This document shows positions 24,181-36,700 of a stretch of 64,000 bases of DNA, piece by piece. Made by a program: the position numbers and the translations under genes. The notes under the pieces are model-generated. The model ran no database searches, was not told where the DNA came from, and worked only from the letters and a program-made list of their open reading frames with translations. Source of the DNA: Trema orientale (lineage: Eukaryota; Streptophyta; Magnoliopsida; Rosales; Cannabaceae). The stretch covers positions 830,798 through 894,797 of the forward strand of contig JXTC01000030.1 in assembly GCA_002914845.1 (NCBI GenBank), written 5' to 3'. How positions within the stretch are numbered: position 1 is the stretch's first letter; each line of letters begins with the position of its first letter.

Positions 24181-25654
24181 AGATGGAGAACTCAAAGCGG
24201 CTTAACCAGGGTGGGGTCTTAGGCAAAATTTTGTTAAGAGGAGTTATCGAAATTACTTCAATAACTAGAAAATCGTTATATTTCAAAAACAAAAGAAAAT
24301 TATAAAAGAAAAGAGAATATACACATTAGAACTTGAAATTAGTGAGAATAGATTCAAAATATTTTGAGAGATATAAGAGGATATAGTGTAAAAGTTAAGA
24401 ATAAATCCAGTCAAAATAAGCAATTAATACACAAAAATAGACTTCATGAGGGCATTGATTGGTTGTAAAAGTTAATGTCATAATCATTAGCATAAAAGGA
24501 AAATTATTATGAAAAAGAAGTTGAAATAATATTTTGAAAATTCCCTTAAAAAATATTTTGAAAAAGTTGCTATATTTAAGATTTTTTTTTAAAGAAATCA
24601 TTTGCTAATATTTGGATGTAATGCATTAAATACACATCAATTAATCGTTTCAAAATTTTCTAGATTTAGGCCCAAAGTTCATTAAATTCCTAAAATGTAA
24701 ATAACAGAAGTTCTTGAACTTGTCTAGAAATTAGGCCCTTATTAAAGAAATTTATAACTAAGAGGCCTTCGGCTTAAGGGGTTTTGTGGCTGCCTCACCT
24801 GCCTACCCCTTGAGCTGGTATCCTGGTACAGAGTGCATTTCGCTTTCCCTTATATCGTAAAATATAGTTTCCTTCTAGGAAATAAACTAAATTTATCTTT
24901 TCTATTTCTTTTTTACAAGTTTCTATTTAGATAATTTGAAACTTCCAATTTTGACAAATTTAAATACATTAGAACTCTTACGATTAATTGGTATAGCACC
25001 CCCACTTCTAATGCAAAGGTTGAAAGATTCAAATTCTCAACTTATATAATTTTTTTTTTAAAACAAAATGATGCCCAAACTACACTAATGTTGAAATAGT
25101 AATAATAATGAAATTGTCTCAATTTCTCCCCTCGCATATGGAGAACGTGCTGTGGCGGAAATGTTGAAAGAAAGTACATCAACAGTGCTTCAATTATGTT
25201 TTAGGCCGAGGCCCATCTAATACGAAGAACAAGACTTTTGATCACGAAGTTACCCTGTGAATGGCTGACTTTTCCAAAATCATAAAAAAAAAATGTAAAT
25301 TATATACATATTTTTATATATATTAGGGGTACAGTTGATATATTTAGTATATAAATTAAGTAGATCAAATGTATACGTTAATATATCATTTGTAGAGATA
25401 AACTAAAAGAAAAAGAGGTGATTATAGAAGTGTTGAAAATATACAACACTTCATTAGCATGTTCAAATATTCATAGCCTGTTCAAATAACTAACAGAAAG
25501 TTCACAATTTATTTACCTCATTAGTTGGTATTTATGGTCAATGTATGCATGAATTTAAAGAACAGATTGCATAAGTTGGGCAAGAGAGGCACGCATTTTC
25601 AATATTCCTACGCATTGTCAATATTCCAACTAACTTTCCCTATATATTATTTAG
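24181..25654. other. Intergenic, no gene recognised
   Basis: AT-rich DNA. It contains a possible tRNA-derived SINE at about 24962-25080 and nothing else I can support. Confidence 0.45.
24962..25080 (+). repeat. Candidate tRNA-derived SINE
   Basis: An A-box-like attggtatagcaccc (about 24985-24999) and a B-box-like ggttgaaagattcaaattc are spaced as in tRNA-derived SINE heads. A T-rich tract rather than a clear A tail follows, so the call is tentative. Confidence 0.4.
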
Positions 25655-26570
25655 AAGGGAAATGGACCTTATTAGTACCATTTGAGGATAAAATGACTTT
25701 TTAGGGAGTTTTTTATTATTTTATAAATGACTTTTCTAAAACACATATACCATAACCAAAAATATATGAACCAAACAAAAAAAAAATCCAACTACGAAAA
25801 ATAATTCAAAAAAGCTAAGAATTATATAAAACAAGACTGATCACCAACAAAAATAAGATTATACAAAAAATTAACTATATATAATAGCAATACAATTAGA
25901 AATAAAATCAAAATCTCCAAAAATAATACACAATTTAATCAAGAAATGAACCTAGCAAAAATTAAAATTCAAAAAAAAAATACATATCTCAATTATTATA
26001 CTTCGGAGCACTGGAAAAGAAGACACCACCAGAGAAGAAAAAACAACCGAAAACAAGAACACGACACCAGAAAAAGAAAAATCTAAGAAGTAGAGAGAGA
26101 GAGAGAGGGGTGGAAAGGGTTTTGAACCTTGAAGGGCATATTTGGCATAAAATTTCAATGGGTCAAAAGGCTAGATATTTTGCGATATAAAACGGGCCAT
26201 GATCATATACCAATTTTTGGGCCTAAATATAACCAAATAGCTATTCAACCCACTGTGAAATGGACACATTTGCTTTTAACGGGTGGGAAATTAACTTGGG
26301 CAGTACTAATTTGGCATGAAATGACTGTTTTAGTAGTCTTTTTCAAATTAATATTTCTAATAGTGTCACAAATTGTGTGAAGATGGGTCACACAATCTGT
26401 TATTATTAAATTATGATTTTTTTAGGACTAATCAATAATCGCAAATCGTGTGATCCTCCGTCAAACAAAATTACAAGACACTAAAATACTACTAAAATAG
26501 TCATTTTCTAAAACAATCCCAAAAAAAATTATTTTAATCAAAATTACTACTGTTTATATCAATTTCCCTT
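25655..26570. mobile_element. Probable non-autonomous element with inverted ends
   Basis: The left end aagggaaatgg and the following ~90 bp match the right end (tatcaatttccctt, 26557-26570) in inverted orientation with many mismatches, including aaaatgact / agtcatttt. No target duplication was found, and the inner part has no recognisable gene. Confidence 0.45.
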
Positions 26571-26982
26571 GCCTTTCTTCATTTGTTAACCCCAGTGGGC
26601 CTTATGGTAGAAGAACTCGCGCTATGGGTGATTAACCTCATGATTATATGGACATTCAGGCTTAAAATTTAGAGAAGCTCTAGACTCAATACAAGTGTAA
26701 TGAAATAGTGTTTCCCTCTCGTTAATAGAGATATGTGATACATTCGTGAAAATATATTGTGTTGCCTTTGGGGCTGATTATTTGAATGAATTTTTGGAAA
26801 GTGACAATTTTATTTTTTTAAACTCCCTTCCTTCGTTGTTTAATTAGTGGTATGGTGAATTGATTTTATTTTATTGTTTTATGTTTCTAAATCCATTTTT
26901 TAAAATATGGATTAAAATCTTGTGAATAAAGGAAATGAATCTTAAGTTCATGTTTCAATAAAAATTTTCTTTAATTAATATT

Positions 26983-27335
26983 TGTAACATCACTGAGTCT
27001 CACCTAAAATGCTAGCTTGAAGGTACTTTTGGGCTCATAGACTATCACTTAAATACCCATGATCTTCCTAGAGTATATCTGATGTGGGACTTGGGGTGTT
27101 ACAATCTCTAACTCTTAAGGGCCTAGCGTCTTTGCTAGGAGGTCCACATTCAATAGCCCACATATAACCCCTATGGACGGGGTTTATATTCACCACGATT
27201 CCGGCCCGTGGCAGCCTTCCAAGGCACACACAGATATGGACTAGATCGGCTTTGAATACCAAATGTAACACTATTGGGCCTCACCCAAAAGTACCTTCAA
27301 ACTAGCACTTTTGGGTGAGGCCCAGTGATGTTACA
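26983..27335. mobile_element. MITE-like element, ends TGTAACATCACT
   Basis: About 355 bp with inverted ends of roughly 50 bp: tgtaacatcactgagtctca at the left and gaggcccagtgatgttaca at the right. The right end is itself palindromic (gggcctcacccaaaag ... cttttgggtgaggccc). A target duplication is not clear. Confidence 0.65.
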
Positions 27336-28029
27336 GAATTATTCCAAAAGTCACTAATCCTGAAATAATACATTTAAAAAATTGGCTTAATTGAGGATTA
27401 TTCTTTGGTTTTATACTTTTATGAGTAGTATACACTTGCCATACAAAGAACTAATTCTTTATCACATACATTTTTATATAAACCACACAACTTTTTGTTA
27501 TGTTTGTAAACTGGGACTTTTGGCTTTTCAACTTTCAATAAATATTTCACATAAATCAACAGCCATTGTCCAATTTTTTTTTTTTTTTTAAAAATGAGAT
27601 TATATCATAATTTAGATTCTGGATCGTCATTTACACTTAACTAGTAGACGAGTTATTCAAGAAAAGAGAAAACAAACAAGAAAGAAATTGCTGAGCTTTA
27701 ATTTAGTGATACTGAAAAGAAAGAAACACAACCAATATGATTGTTATTCAACATAACAAATGATTTGACAATAACGAATGAAGATCAATCAGCTTCAAAC
27801 ATTAAAACACTTGAAACCCTCTTTCACAGACATGTGACCTCCAATCTCACGCATCTGGAACTCGATAACCTGTTACATGTACACCAAATTGTAACAATAT
27901 TAACATGCAGTCACAATATTGCTTCAATTATATGCTATAATTATCCTACTATCGTGCTCTCTCACACTTATATATAAAACTACAATAACAATCGAATACT
28001 CATTGAAATTAAGTGTTATAAGTACTAAA
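27336..28029. other. Intergenic and 3' region of the lipid-transfer-like gene
   Basis: AT-rich DNA with a T run at about 27577-27590. The part nearest 28029 is probably the 3' UTR of the minus-strand gene. No other gene is seen. Confidence 0.4.
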
Positions 28030-28383
28030 CTAAATCAACTTACTTCCACATTTGGTTCCAGGTGCAAGCTTCGTGCCGCAATATCCAGCCACGTAGACGA
28101 CTTTCGCCATGTCTATTACCTCTTCAATCTCCTTGGTGACAAGATTGCAGACGCATGGCACGTCGACGGTCTTCACCACTCCACAGCACTCTGTCGACGG
28201 CTTAATTAGTTCTGGTCCCGATGATTTCAAGACATATGTTGAGCATTTTGAGACAAGGCTCCGAACACTGTCTTGGCAAGGTGTTTTCTTGGCCGAGACT
28301 TGATGGTTGCTGAATATCATGATTCCAGCAACCATCAGAATAGCAAAGACCGAGAATCGAAGACTAGGAGTGAAAACAGCCAT
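28030..28383 (-). CDS. Secreted lipid-transfer-like protein (eight-cysteine motif)
   Basis: An intact gene of 117 residues starting MAVFTPSLRFSVFAILMVAG. This ATG is preferred to one 29 codons upstream because it begins a clear signal peptide (about 1-31, ending VSA) and lies about 55 bp downstream of a TATA box. The mature part has the eight-cysteine pattern C36, C47, C66-C67, C77-x-C79, C102, C112, spaced C-x10-C-x18-CC-x9-CxC-x22-C-x9-C. This is the fold of the bifunctional inhibitor/lipid-transfer/seed-storage superfamily, whose four disulfides enclose a hydrophobic cavity. It is probably secreted to the cell wall; the ligand is unknown. A broken paralogue lies at 61418-61776 on the same strand. 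Confidence 0.88.
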   Translation of the reverse strand: MAVFTPSLRFSVFAILMVAGIMIFSNHQVSAKKTPCQDSVRSLVSKCSTYVLKSSGPELIKPSTECCGVVKTVDVPCVCNLVTKEIEEVIDMAKVVYVAGYCGTKLAPGTKCGSKLI

Positions 28384-28432
28384 GTCCTTTGAACTCCTTA
28401 ATTTTGTGCTTGTTTTGATATGTACTACTCTT

Positions 28433-28446
28433 GCGCCTATATATAG
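28433..28446 (-). promoter_or_regulatory. TATA box of the lipid-transfer-like gene
   Basis: On the minus strand the sequence reads ctatatataggcgc, about 50-60 bp upstream of the chosen start codon. That supports the downstream ATG. Confidence 0.6.
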
Positions 28447-29870
28447 AATGAGAGATATAAACGGTATCATTTTTGCATATTATATACGACTAGTGCTCTA
28501 GCTATTAGCACTATTACTGGAAAACGACAGATAGGGTATGGAGTACTATTTAAGGGTTACGAGTTAAAAATGCGAAAGAATTAGCTAGCAAACATCGTGG
28601 TGCTTAGGAGCATTTTGTCAAATCATACATCAGCATGTGAATGTGTGCAGATAAATTAAAGGTGATGTATAAGGAGATAGATCAATAATAAAAATATATA
28701 TATTCGAACATTTATCTTTATTTATAAAAAGAGAAAATCAAACATTCATCAAAACAAAGTATAGAAAAAAACAGTCACTTTCGCAATTTTTCGTTTCTTT
28801 AACAACTAAAATTTAATTCATAAAGAAATCCAGTCACATAATACTGCTATCTTTTAACTAAAAAGTATTCTACATGAATTTTTTCACTTTTTTCAAAAAC
28901 AGTAATAATTTCAATTTTTCATTTTTCTTCTATAGTGACCATGCACTATATAGTAGAGTGCTTGTAAGGCAATGGTAAATCCAGAAACCTGAAACCATAT
29001 TCATTAATTCGACAAATATATAATGGAAATGAAATGTTAGAACTTATTTCATACATTAATGTCGGACTTCTGTAATCGTTTAGTCTTGTTCTCATTTTGT
29101 ATAAACTGCTTTTGCCTAGGTTTTCGTTTTTCTTTTTTGTTTTCTCCAGACCTTTTTGTATTATCATCTTTTTTCCAATATTTGTTGGCTAACTACGGAT
29201 TTAATTACTTTTGGTCTTAGGTGTCAACTTACTTCGAAGGAATATGTAGCATAATCCTGATGATGTGGTTTCCAAATAGAGAATTTCTCCAAAATAATAA
29301 CAATACTAATATATAATTTAGTCGTACAAATTTAATTTATATTTATTAAGATCAAACCCTTTTGGTCACAGACAAACACCGTCAACAATACTGCTAGGTC
29401 GCAACAGTCTTTGTCACGGAGGTACATTTTGATCACATACAGCTGGACCAATAATCGTAATTTAATTTATACCTAGTGACTGGCTACTAGTATTAAATAT
29501 AGAAGTGGAACTGCAAGTCGAAGGCTTGTAAAACAAGCAAGAGACGAAAATAAACGAAACGGAAATAGACATGTCTGTCTAAATCACATGTTGTTGTCAT
29601 TAATGATCCATTACGTGAACATTTTTGTCACGAGTGTCGTCTTTTGCTTTGCGTGACAGCATGATTACACTAACGCTCACAAGAAAATTAGTCGGTAACA
29701 CCTGCAGACTGGAAGTTGCACGAATATCAACACTCTATTATTGCCTCGTGAGGTCCGGTGTATTATATTTTAGGGTGTGAGCAGGACTATTCTCCAGTAC
29801 TCTGTACTCATTTATAAATTATTTAGCAACGATGCATATGAAAGTGAAGAAAAGAAAACATTTATATAAA
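28447..29870. other. Intergenic, no gene recognised
   Basis: AT-rich DNA including the likely distal promoter of the minus-strand lipid-transfer-like gene. Open frames here have no recognisable features. Confidence 0.45.
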
Positions 29871-30040
29871 GGGATGGCTATGGTAGGGGCGTCCTACGTA
29901 AGGTCATGCTTTAATTATCGTTGGATGGGAATCTGTGTGGAATAACAGGAATCTGTGGAGAATCTATTTATATACAGATTCCCATCCAACGGTAAATAGA
30001 CAGAGCCCTACGTAAGGGCGCCCCTACTGTAGACGCGCCT
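29871..30040. mobile_element. MITE copy 2 with perfect 9-bp duplication
   Basis: A 170-bp copy of the family at 9486 and 52484. It starts gggatggctatggtaggggc and ends ctgtagacgcgcct. The 9-bp sequence ttatataaa flanks it exactly at 29862-29870 and 30041-30049, which assigns the family to the Mutator type. Confidence 0.92.
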
Positions 30041-30211
30041 TTATATAAATATACAGAACTAGTACAATCGAGAAATTTTTTTTTCTTATTCTTTAGATAG
30101 CGAAACTAATTTTAATTTTTAGATTTTAATCCAACAGGTATATAAAAAAAAAAAAAAAACACAAACACCGCGCATTTTGATTGATTTTGATAGCTTGTAA
30201 GATACTTGCTG

Positions 30212-30343
30212 AAAGTGTTTTGACAATCATCATTAATGATATTTCTCTTTCTTACTTTTTATTATAAAAAAATATGCAAGATAAATTTTTATTGGCTAAA
30301 ATAATACTACTTATGTATAGGTAAAAAAAAATACCTACTAGAT
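30212..30343. repeat. Partial copy of the CCAATCCAGTAGGT MITE
   Basis: The sequence from catcattaatgatatttctc to aatacctactagattggagg matches the 3' half of the element at 30388-30626. Confidence 0.6.
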
Positions 30344-30387
30344 TGGAGGATTTATATATCATGATAAATATGCATGATATATATATA

Positions 30388-30626
30388 GGTTGCCAATCCA
30401 GTAGGTATTTTTTTTACCTATGTGTAGGTATTTTTTTTTTAGTCATCGGATCATCATCTAATGGTGATCCAACGGCTATAATAATGTGCATGAAAAGACG
30501 TGCATCATTAATGCTATTTCTCTTTCTTACTTTTTAATATAAAAAAATGTGCAAAAAAATTTTTCATTGGCCAAATTGATACCTATGCACAGGTAAAAAA
30601 AAAAAAAACCTACTGGATTGGTGCCC
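30388..30626. mobile_element. MITE with CCAATCCAGTAGGT ends, copy A
   Basis: The left end ttgccaatccagtaggta is mirrored by aacctactggattggtgccc. The flanks are TA-rich, so the target duplication cannot be read. A diverged copy lies at 54288-54496 and a partial one just upstream. Confidence 0.75.
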
Positions 30627-30649
30627 ATATATATATATATGTATGTATA

Positions 30650-30963
30650 TGTATACATTGCTTAATATTGCAAAGTTTATCTTTATATATATATGTATGG
30701 GTTTGGTTTAAATGGTTGCAACAATATTTACCCATTGATGGTTACAATGGTTTAAGCCGTTAGATCTATATCCTATGGTGGTGATTAGTTTGGTGGTTGG
30801 CCAAAAAAATTTAATGCTATTTATCAGCATCAAAAAAATTTAATGCTATCACTATTTTTTTTAGTATCCATTCATGGTCACAAAAAAATTGAAACCATTG
30901 AGAAGTCCTCCATATATGTATATATTTATGTATACATTGCTTAATATTGCAAAGTTTATCTTT
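30650..30963. repeat. 35-bp direct repeats around a ~245-bp insert
   Basis: The stretch from tgtatacattgcttaatatt to tttatcttt occurs at 30650-30685 and again at 30929-30963. The segment between has weak inverted similarity at its ends (tggtttaaatggttgcaa / ttgaaaccattg). Confidence 0.65.
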
Positions 30964-31907
30964 CTTTTTTTGAGGATTTTTTTAAAGTCTTTAAAAAAGT
31001 CGGTATTACTTTTGTTTTAGGTTTTAATACGGCTAGAAGAAGCTGGCCAAAGAAATTATTTTAGCATGACCTTATTGATACGACGTAAAAATTTGAAAAT
31101 CACATAACATAATTTCACTCATTAAATTTAATACATGAAAGTTTCTTAATTAGAGTTCAACCCATTCAAGATTATAAGAATAACCTTTTTAATTACAATC
31201 CTTTAGTATAAAGGAATACCTTTTGATTCCAATTATGATGACGCTAATTACTTGTATAACTTAGGGGAATTTTTTGTGAATTTTGGATTGCAGCTGCACT
31301 CAACTGATTTAATTGAGTTGCTTACATGCCCTATAAAGGAATCAAGCCACTTGTAGTTCTAGGAATTTTAAATTTAGAAAAACTCCAGTGAATGACCATG
31401 TATAGGAAATTCTGAAAATTTTTAAGAATTTATAAAATTCCGTTAAATGATCACGTTGCGGAATTGAGAGAATTTTAAAAGTTGACGAATTCTTAAATAA
31501 ATGACCTTTTGTAGAATTCTAGTTAGAAGCTATATTTAGATTTGAAGGTGGATGACTTTCTTGGAATTGTGGCTGCACATGCTTACGTATCCTTTGGAAA
31601 GAATCAAGTCAGCGTAGTTCGAAGATTTTGTGGTTCTGTAAATTTTCAGGTAAATGATATCATATGAATTTTGGAGATTTTTACTATTTGATATAGATTT
31701 GGGAATTTTTTAGGTGAATGACCTCATTTGGAACTTTGAGAGCTTTTGGAAGCTTTTGGAAGTTTGCTTTGAACTTGCAACTGTACCTAGTATGGGATTC
31801 AAGATTGTCTACATATTCTTTACAGAATCAAGTTAACGTAATTCAAAAGATTTTTATAGTTTGGAGAATTTGAGGTGAATGATCTCATTGGTATTTTTAA
31901 CTTTTCG
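30964..31907. other. AT-rich DNA up to the first gap, with degenerate repeats
   Basis: Several loosely similar stretches (ggaatcaagt, ttttggaagttt, gaatgacctcattt) recur, suggesting a diverged repeat whose next copies lie after the gap. No gene is seen. Confidence 0.4.
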
Positions 31908-31962
31908 NNNNNNNNNNNNNNNNNNNNNNNNNNNNNNNNNNNNNNNNNNNNNNNNNNNNNNN
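31908..31962. other. Assembly gap (55 N)
   Basis: A run of unresolved bases next to tandem repeats. Confidence 1.
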
Positions 31963-32103
31963 TGCCTATATATCCTTTGCGGAATCAAGTCTGACCTAGT
32001 TCATGAATTGTGCAATTTAGGTTTAATGTTTTCTAGGTTGCCTATATATCCTTTGCGAAATCAAGTTTGACCTAGTTCATGAATTGTGCAGTTTAGGTTT
32101 ATT
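31963..32103. repeat. 76-bp tandem repeat, two units
   Basis: The unit beginning tgcctatatatcctttgcg and containing gacctagttcatgaattgtg occurs at 31963 and again at 32039. It directly borders the gap, so more units may be missing. Confidence 0.88.
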
Positions 32104-32151
32104 TCTTAGCAATCCCATTTTGTAGAACTATAAACTAAGAAGACCTTTTTT

Positions 32152-32291
32152 CATTTTATGGATATTCTTTTCGTAATTCATTGTATTTGCTTTAATTTGA
32201 TTTTGACAAAAATATGTAGATCATTTTATGGATATTCTTTTCGTAATTCATTGTATTTGCTTTAATTTGATTTTGACAAAAATATGTAGAT
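32152..32291. repeat. Perfect 70-bp tandem duplication
   Basis: The unit starting cattttatggatattctttt and ending aaaatatgtagat is repeated without change at 32152-32221 and 32222-32291. Confidence 0.95.
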
Positions 32292-32974
32292 TCATGAAGA
32301 ACTTTGAAGTTCATATTTTTTTTATGTTTCAATTTAATTAGAAAAATGCCTATCGCTTGAATTTCCAATTTTCTTTTCTTTGGTCCCGTTATAGTTTTAT
32401 CGGCAACCATAAATCATCATTTTGTGGTGATAATTTCTTTGAAGCGTTCATCTCATATATATATTTCCCATAAGCATGTCTCTAACTACAGCATTAGGCC
32501 CAATAGGTGGACTTGGTAAGAGATTGGGCTTTGTGTTTATATCTGGGCTTATTCTAATGAGCCAGGTTGGGCTTCCATTTAAAGGAGTATTTGGGTCATG
32601 AGCCTTAGAGTTTTAGTATTTTGGTCTGTCTTTAAACATATCTGTGGGCTTCAGTAGGACACTGGGTCATGTCTTCATCTGGTTGGGTCTGGGCCGAGAA
32701 TATGGACTTTAGCTTTCTGGGCCTGATAACTTCCATTACATTATTCGGCCATTTTGGTGGGCCATTTTAATTCTTTGGCCTGCAGTGATGCTTGTTTCTC
32801 TCTCTCTCTCTATCTTTTTGATGTCACCTTTATACTTTGAATTTTGACACTTCATTTAGTTTGTAAATTGTGTTTTTGTTATTATGCACTCAAGACCACT
32901 GAAGATGAATATGATTTCTTTATGAAAATAAGAAACTAAAGGAAAAAAAAAAAATCAGATTTTCAGGGGAATTT
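32292..32974. other. Intergenic, no gene recognised
   Basis: AT-rich DNA with a stretch rich in GGGCT/GGGCC words at about 32500-32770 and a short (TC)n run near 32800. No gene is seen. Confidence 0.45.
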
Positions 32975-33095
32975 CTATAGTGTTCTTTATCAACATTTGC
33001 ATCAATACTATCATAAAGTTTTAATTACTTCTTGTTTATAGTATTCTTTATCGACATTTGCATCAATACTATCATAAAGCTTTATTTACTTCTTG
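32975..33095. repeat. 59-bp tandem repeat, two units
   Basis: The unit with tctttatc(a/g)acatttgcat and caatactatcataaag occurs twice in direct succession with few changes. Confidence 0.9.
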
Positions 33096-34832
33096 TTTCA
33101 TTATTACCTTTCAAAAATTTGCTTACGACCCTACTGCAATTAAGTCCAGCCTCAACTGTACTGGTTTTAAGTATTAACTTCGTTGGGGGCGTACTGATTG
33201 ATTTTTGTGCTAACATAAGTATCTATTCATTTTTTGTACTCACTTATGATATTATGGATGGTTCCACTTCTTATATCAGCAAACTAAATAACTGTAAGTT
33301 CTATACTGGCACCAATTAAGCATTTATTTTTCAGCACTTCTTTTTTTTCTTTTTGTCTTCTATTTCTGAATATCAGAACATAAAGTATGTAATATATGGT
33401 GATAGTCCTTCAAACCATTCAAACCATCCACAACTACTGACTCATAAACTGTAATGGCCGCTTGTAATCTCTTGACACGTAGAATATATATAGTATTGTA
33501 TGTCGCAACCATCCTTGTAAAATTAACCATTTTTACCGACACGTTGCTTATCTTTGATTAAGTATTATGCTTAATTAATTTTTCTCCAATCTAGTCTCAA
33601 AACAGGCACCCCGGAACACAGACCATATATAGAGAATGAAAGAGTGAAAAACAAAAAGATCTTATTATTTCTGGTAATAATAATTCCCAGGAGAAAGTCA
33701 CATAGCGAAGGTCTAGCGATCAGCCCTATTCTCTGATCTTTGTTAAGGTCCCAATTTTGTCTCGGTGAATATTCCCACTGATGAAATTAATATTTCTGGC
33801 AGGCCATCGCCAACATTATTTTAGGTAAAGACGCCAATATATTGTTATAGATTTTGCTTATTATTTTTCTTTAGAATACGAATATATATATATCTAGTAA
33901 AGAATATGAATTTGGATATGAGAAACTTAAAAAAGAACAGAGAAGAGTTAAAAATTTAAATGAAGGCCAAAAAGGAGCCGTTGATAAGTTTCTAATAAGA
34001 AACTGAAAAAAAAAAAGGGAAGAAGTAAACACAAGTGAAATTATTGTAGCAGGTGAACAACAAATTTTGAATAAATGAGAAGAAAATGAAGAAATAAATG
34101 ATGAACATACTAATAATGAAATATGTTATGTAATGTCCCCCAGTAGTGAGACTCACGAAAGCGTAGAACAATAAATAGCTAAAGAAAATAAAAAGATAAT
34201 AATATTAACAGAATAGTTGCTTGCTTAAATAAGTTTTTTCAAAACTAAAATTAAATAAATTTTACATACGGTCCAGAATGTCACAAAAAAATTAACAAGA
34301 TTAGTTAAATTATCAATAGAAAGTNAGAATTTAATTTACTATACTTCATAAATATAAGTTTAGACCGTGATTCACTTTTAATTTTTTTTAAAAGAAAATT
34401 ATTACCTATAATTCAAATTTTTAATTTTTGTGTGATTTATTTATCAAATTTTCTTATAACATGCATTGATATTTTTACTTTAATTTATTTTAACATGAAT
34501 ATAAAATTTTTTTTATAACTTTAGTATAGGATCCTGAGTTTATGTTTTTTTTTCTCTTAACGTTAAAAAAATAAAATTTGCTACTTTTATATCTTTACTA
34601 TGAGTAAACTTTATAGAGACTTAAAATTAATGAGAATTATCCCTAAGAAAAAAGAAATGATAATTAGAATATTAAGAGTATATTAATGGAATAGGATAAA
34701 ATAAATAAGAACTAAACAATTAAAGTCATAGGTCACAAATAGGTTGCCTATTTTTAAGTCATAAATAGCTTTTTATATTTAAATACTTATTAATTAGATT
34801 AAATATTTTTAGTAGTTTTATTAATATTATTA
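33096..34832. other. Intergenic, no gene recognised
   Basis: AT-rich DNA without a recognisable gene; it holds a single N at 34325. Confidence 0.45.
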
Positions 34833-35616
34833 TAACCATTAGATCAAAATCTAATGGCCCAAATTAAAATAACCATCTATGGAGCAAAATCAAAAATCTC
34901 CATTGAAACATCACCCACTATATACACACACAAATCTTCACATGAACAAATTTAAAATTCTAGCTAAGGCCCCAATTTTATTGAGCCGCCCTGATGGAAA
35001 TCCTAGAGATATTACAAAAAGGGGACCACTTAACTAAATTATGAGCATAGAAATTACCCTCTTGGGATAAAATCAAGCAACTAAATTATGAGCATAGAAA
35101 TTAGCCTCCTGGGATAAAATCAAGCATACGACCGGAAAAGACGGGGCATCTTTTGCAATATATTATGGGCCTCCACAGCCAACTTGAAATATTATTGATG
35201 CTTTTTATCAACTTTAGTAATATTAAACTATATTGATGCTTTTTACCAACTTTAGTAATATTACACTATATTGATGTGCTATTGGGAGATTGGTCTAATT
35301 TTTAATTTTTGAAAAGTGGGATAGATATTTATATATATAAAAGAGAGATTAGGAGGTAGTCTCTTTTGGAGATCGGTCACATTATATGATTTAGCAACAT
35401 ATAATACATTTGTACAATGTTATATTGGAAAAATATGTTCAGAGTCAGCTAAATTATGTAACGGAACCGGTCTTGGAATGAAACTACATCTAAAGTCTAA
35501 AACAAGATTTGTACAAAGTATTTGTAATAATGTATCTATTATAAATTCTATTTGTAATAATGTATCTATTATAAATTCTACTCATAAACAGTGAGTATTG
35601 TTTGGAGGCCTGTATG
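34833..35616. repeat. ~785-bp tandem duplication, unit 1
   Basis: Starts taaccattagatcaaaatct and ends ttggaggcctgtatg. It contains an internal ~53-bp duplication (ctaaattatgagcatagaaa) and a ~45-bp duplication (attgatgctttt), both also present in unit 2, so they predate the larger duplication. Its second half is weakly similar to 37075-37300 and 51800-52050. Confidence 0.92.
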
Positions 35617-35619
35617 GAG

Positions 35620-36397
35620 TAACCATTAGATCAAAATCTAATGGTCCAAATTAGAATAACCATCTATAGAGCAAAAATAAATATCTCCATTGAAACATCA
35701 TCCTATATATATATTCACAAATCTTCAAAGGAACAAATTTAAAATTCCAGCTAAGGCCCCAATTTTATTGAGCCGCCCTGACGGGAACCCTAGAGATATT
35801 ACAAAAAGGGGAACACTTAACTAAATTATGAGCATAGAAATTAGTCTCTTGGGATAAAATCAAACAACTAAATTATGAGCATAGAAATTAGCCTCTTGGA
35901 ATAAAATCAAGCATACGATCGGAAAAGACGGGGCATCTTTTGCAATATATTATGGGCCCCCGTAGCCAACTTGCAACATTATTGATGCTTTTTATCAACT
36001 TTAGTAATATATATTACACTACATTGATGCTTTTTATCAACTACAGTAATATTACACTATATTGATGTGCTATTGGCAGATTGGTCTAATTTTTAATTTT
36101 TGAAAAGCGGGATATATATTTATATATATAAAAGAGGGATTAGGATGTAGTCTCTTTTGGAAATCGGTCACATTATATGATTTAGCAACATATAACACAT
36201 TTGTACAATGTTATATTGGAAAAATATATTCAGAGTTAGCTAAATTATGTAACGGAACCAGTCTTGGAATGAAACGAAATCTAAAGTCTAAAACAAGATT
36301 TATACAAAGTATTTGTAATAAAACAAAGTATTTGTAATAATGTATCTATTATAAATTCTACTCATCAAACAGTGAGTATTGTTTGGAGGCCTGTATG
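35620..36397. repeat. ~785-bp tandem duplication, unit 2
   Basis: Begins aaccattagatcaaaatcta and ends ctgtatg, matching 34833-35616 with scattered substitutions and small length changes. Confidence 0.92.
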
Positions 36398-36612
36398 TTT
36401 GTATAATTTATAGATAAGTCATTTTTTTTTATCTATCATGAGAGCCTTAATAAACCTACTAAGTGTAAATACCCCTAAACTTTAATTATTTAACATTTGT
36501 TTCTTGCCCGCCCTCTAGCGAATTTTTGTAATCAAATGTTTATTATACTTCTCCACCTCCAGTGAAAAGCCCCGGCTGTAACTGACTAAAATAGTCTTAG
36601 CATGAACTATAG

Positions 36613-36700
36613 CCACTACAGGAAATATACCGGGCGACGTTTAGTTGTCATCCCAATATAGGTAGATTTATTGGGGCGACATTATCATGTCATCCCAATA
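36613..36700 (+). mobile_element. CACTA-type transposon end (fragment)
   Basis: The sequence cactacaggaaatataccgg followed by repeated ggcgac and gtcatcccaata words is the usual layout of a CACTA (En/Spm) terminus with subterminal repeats. The fragment stops exactly where the block shared with 51339 begins. No matching opposite end was found. Confidence 0.6.

Noticed and set aside
24962..25080. A functional tRNA gene
   Set aside because: A- and B-box-like words are present but no cloverleaf can be formed; a SINE is more likely.
28384..28470. Longer N-terminus for the lipid-transfer-like protein
   Set aside because: The upstream ATG lies at or before the TATA box, and the signal peptide starts at the downstream ATG.
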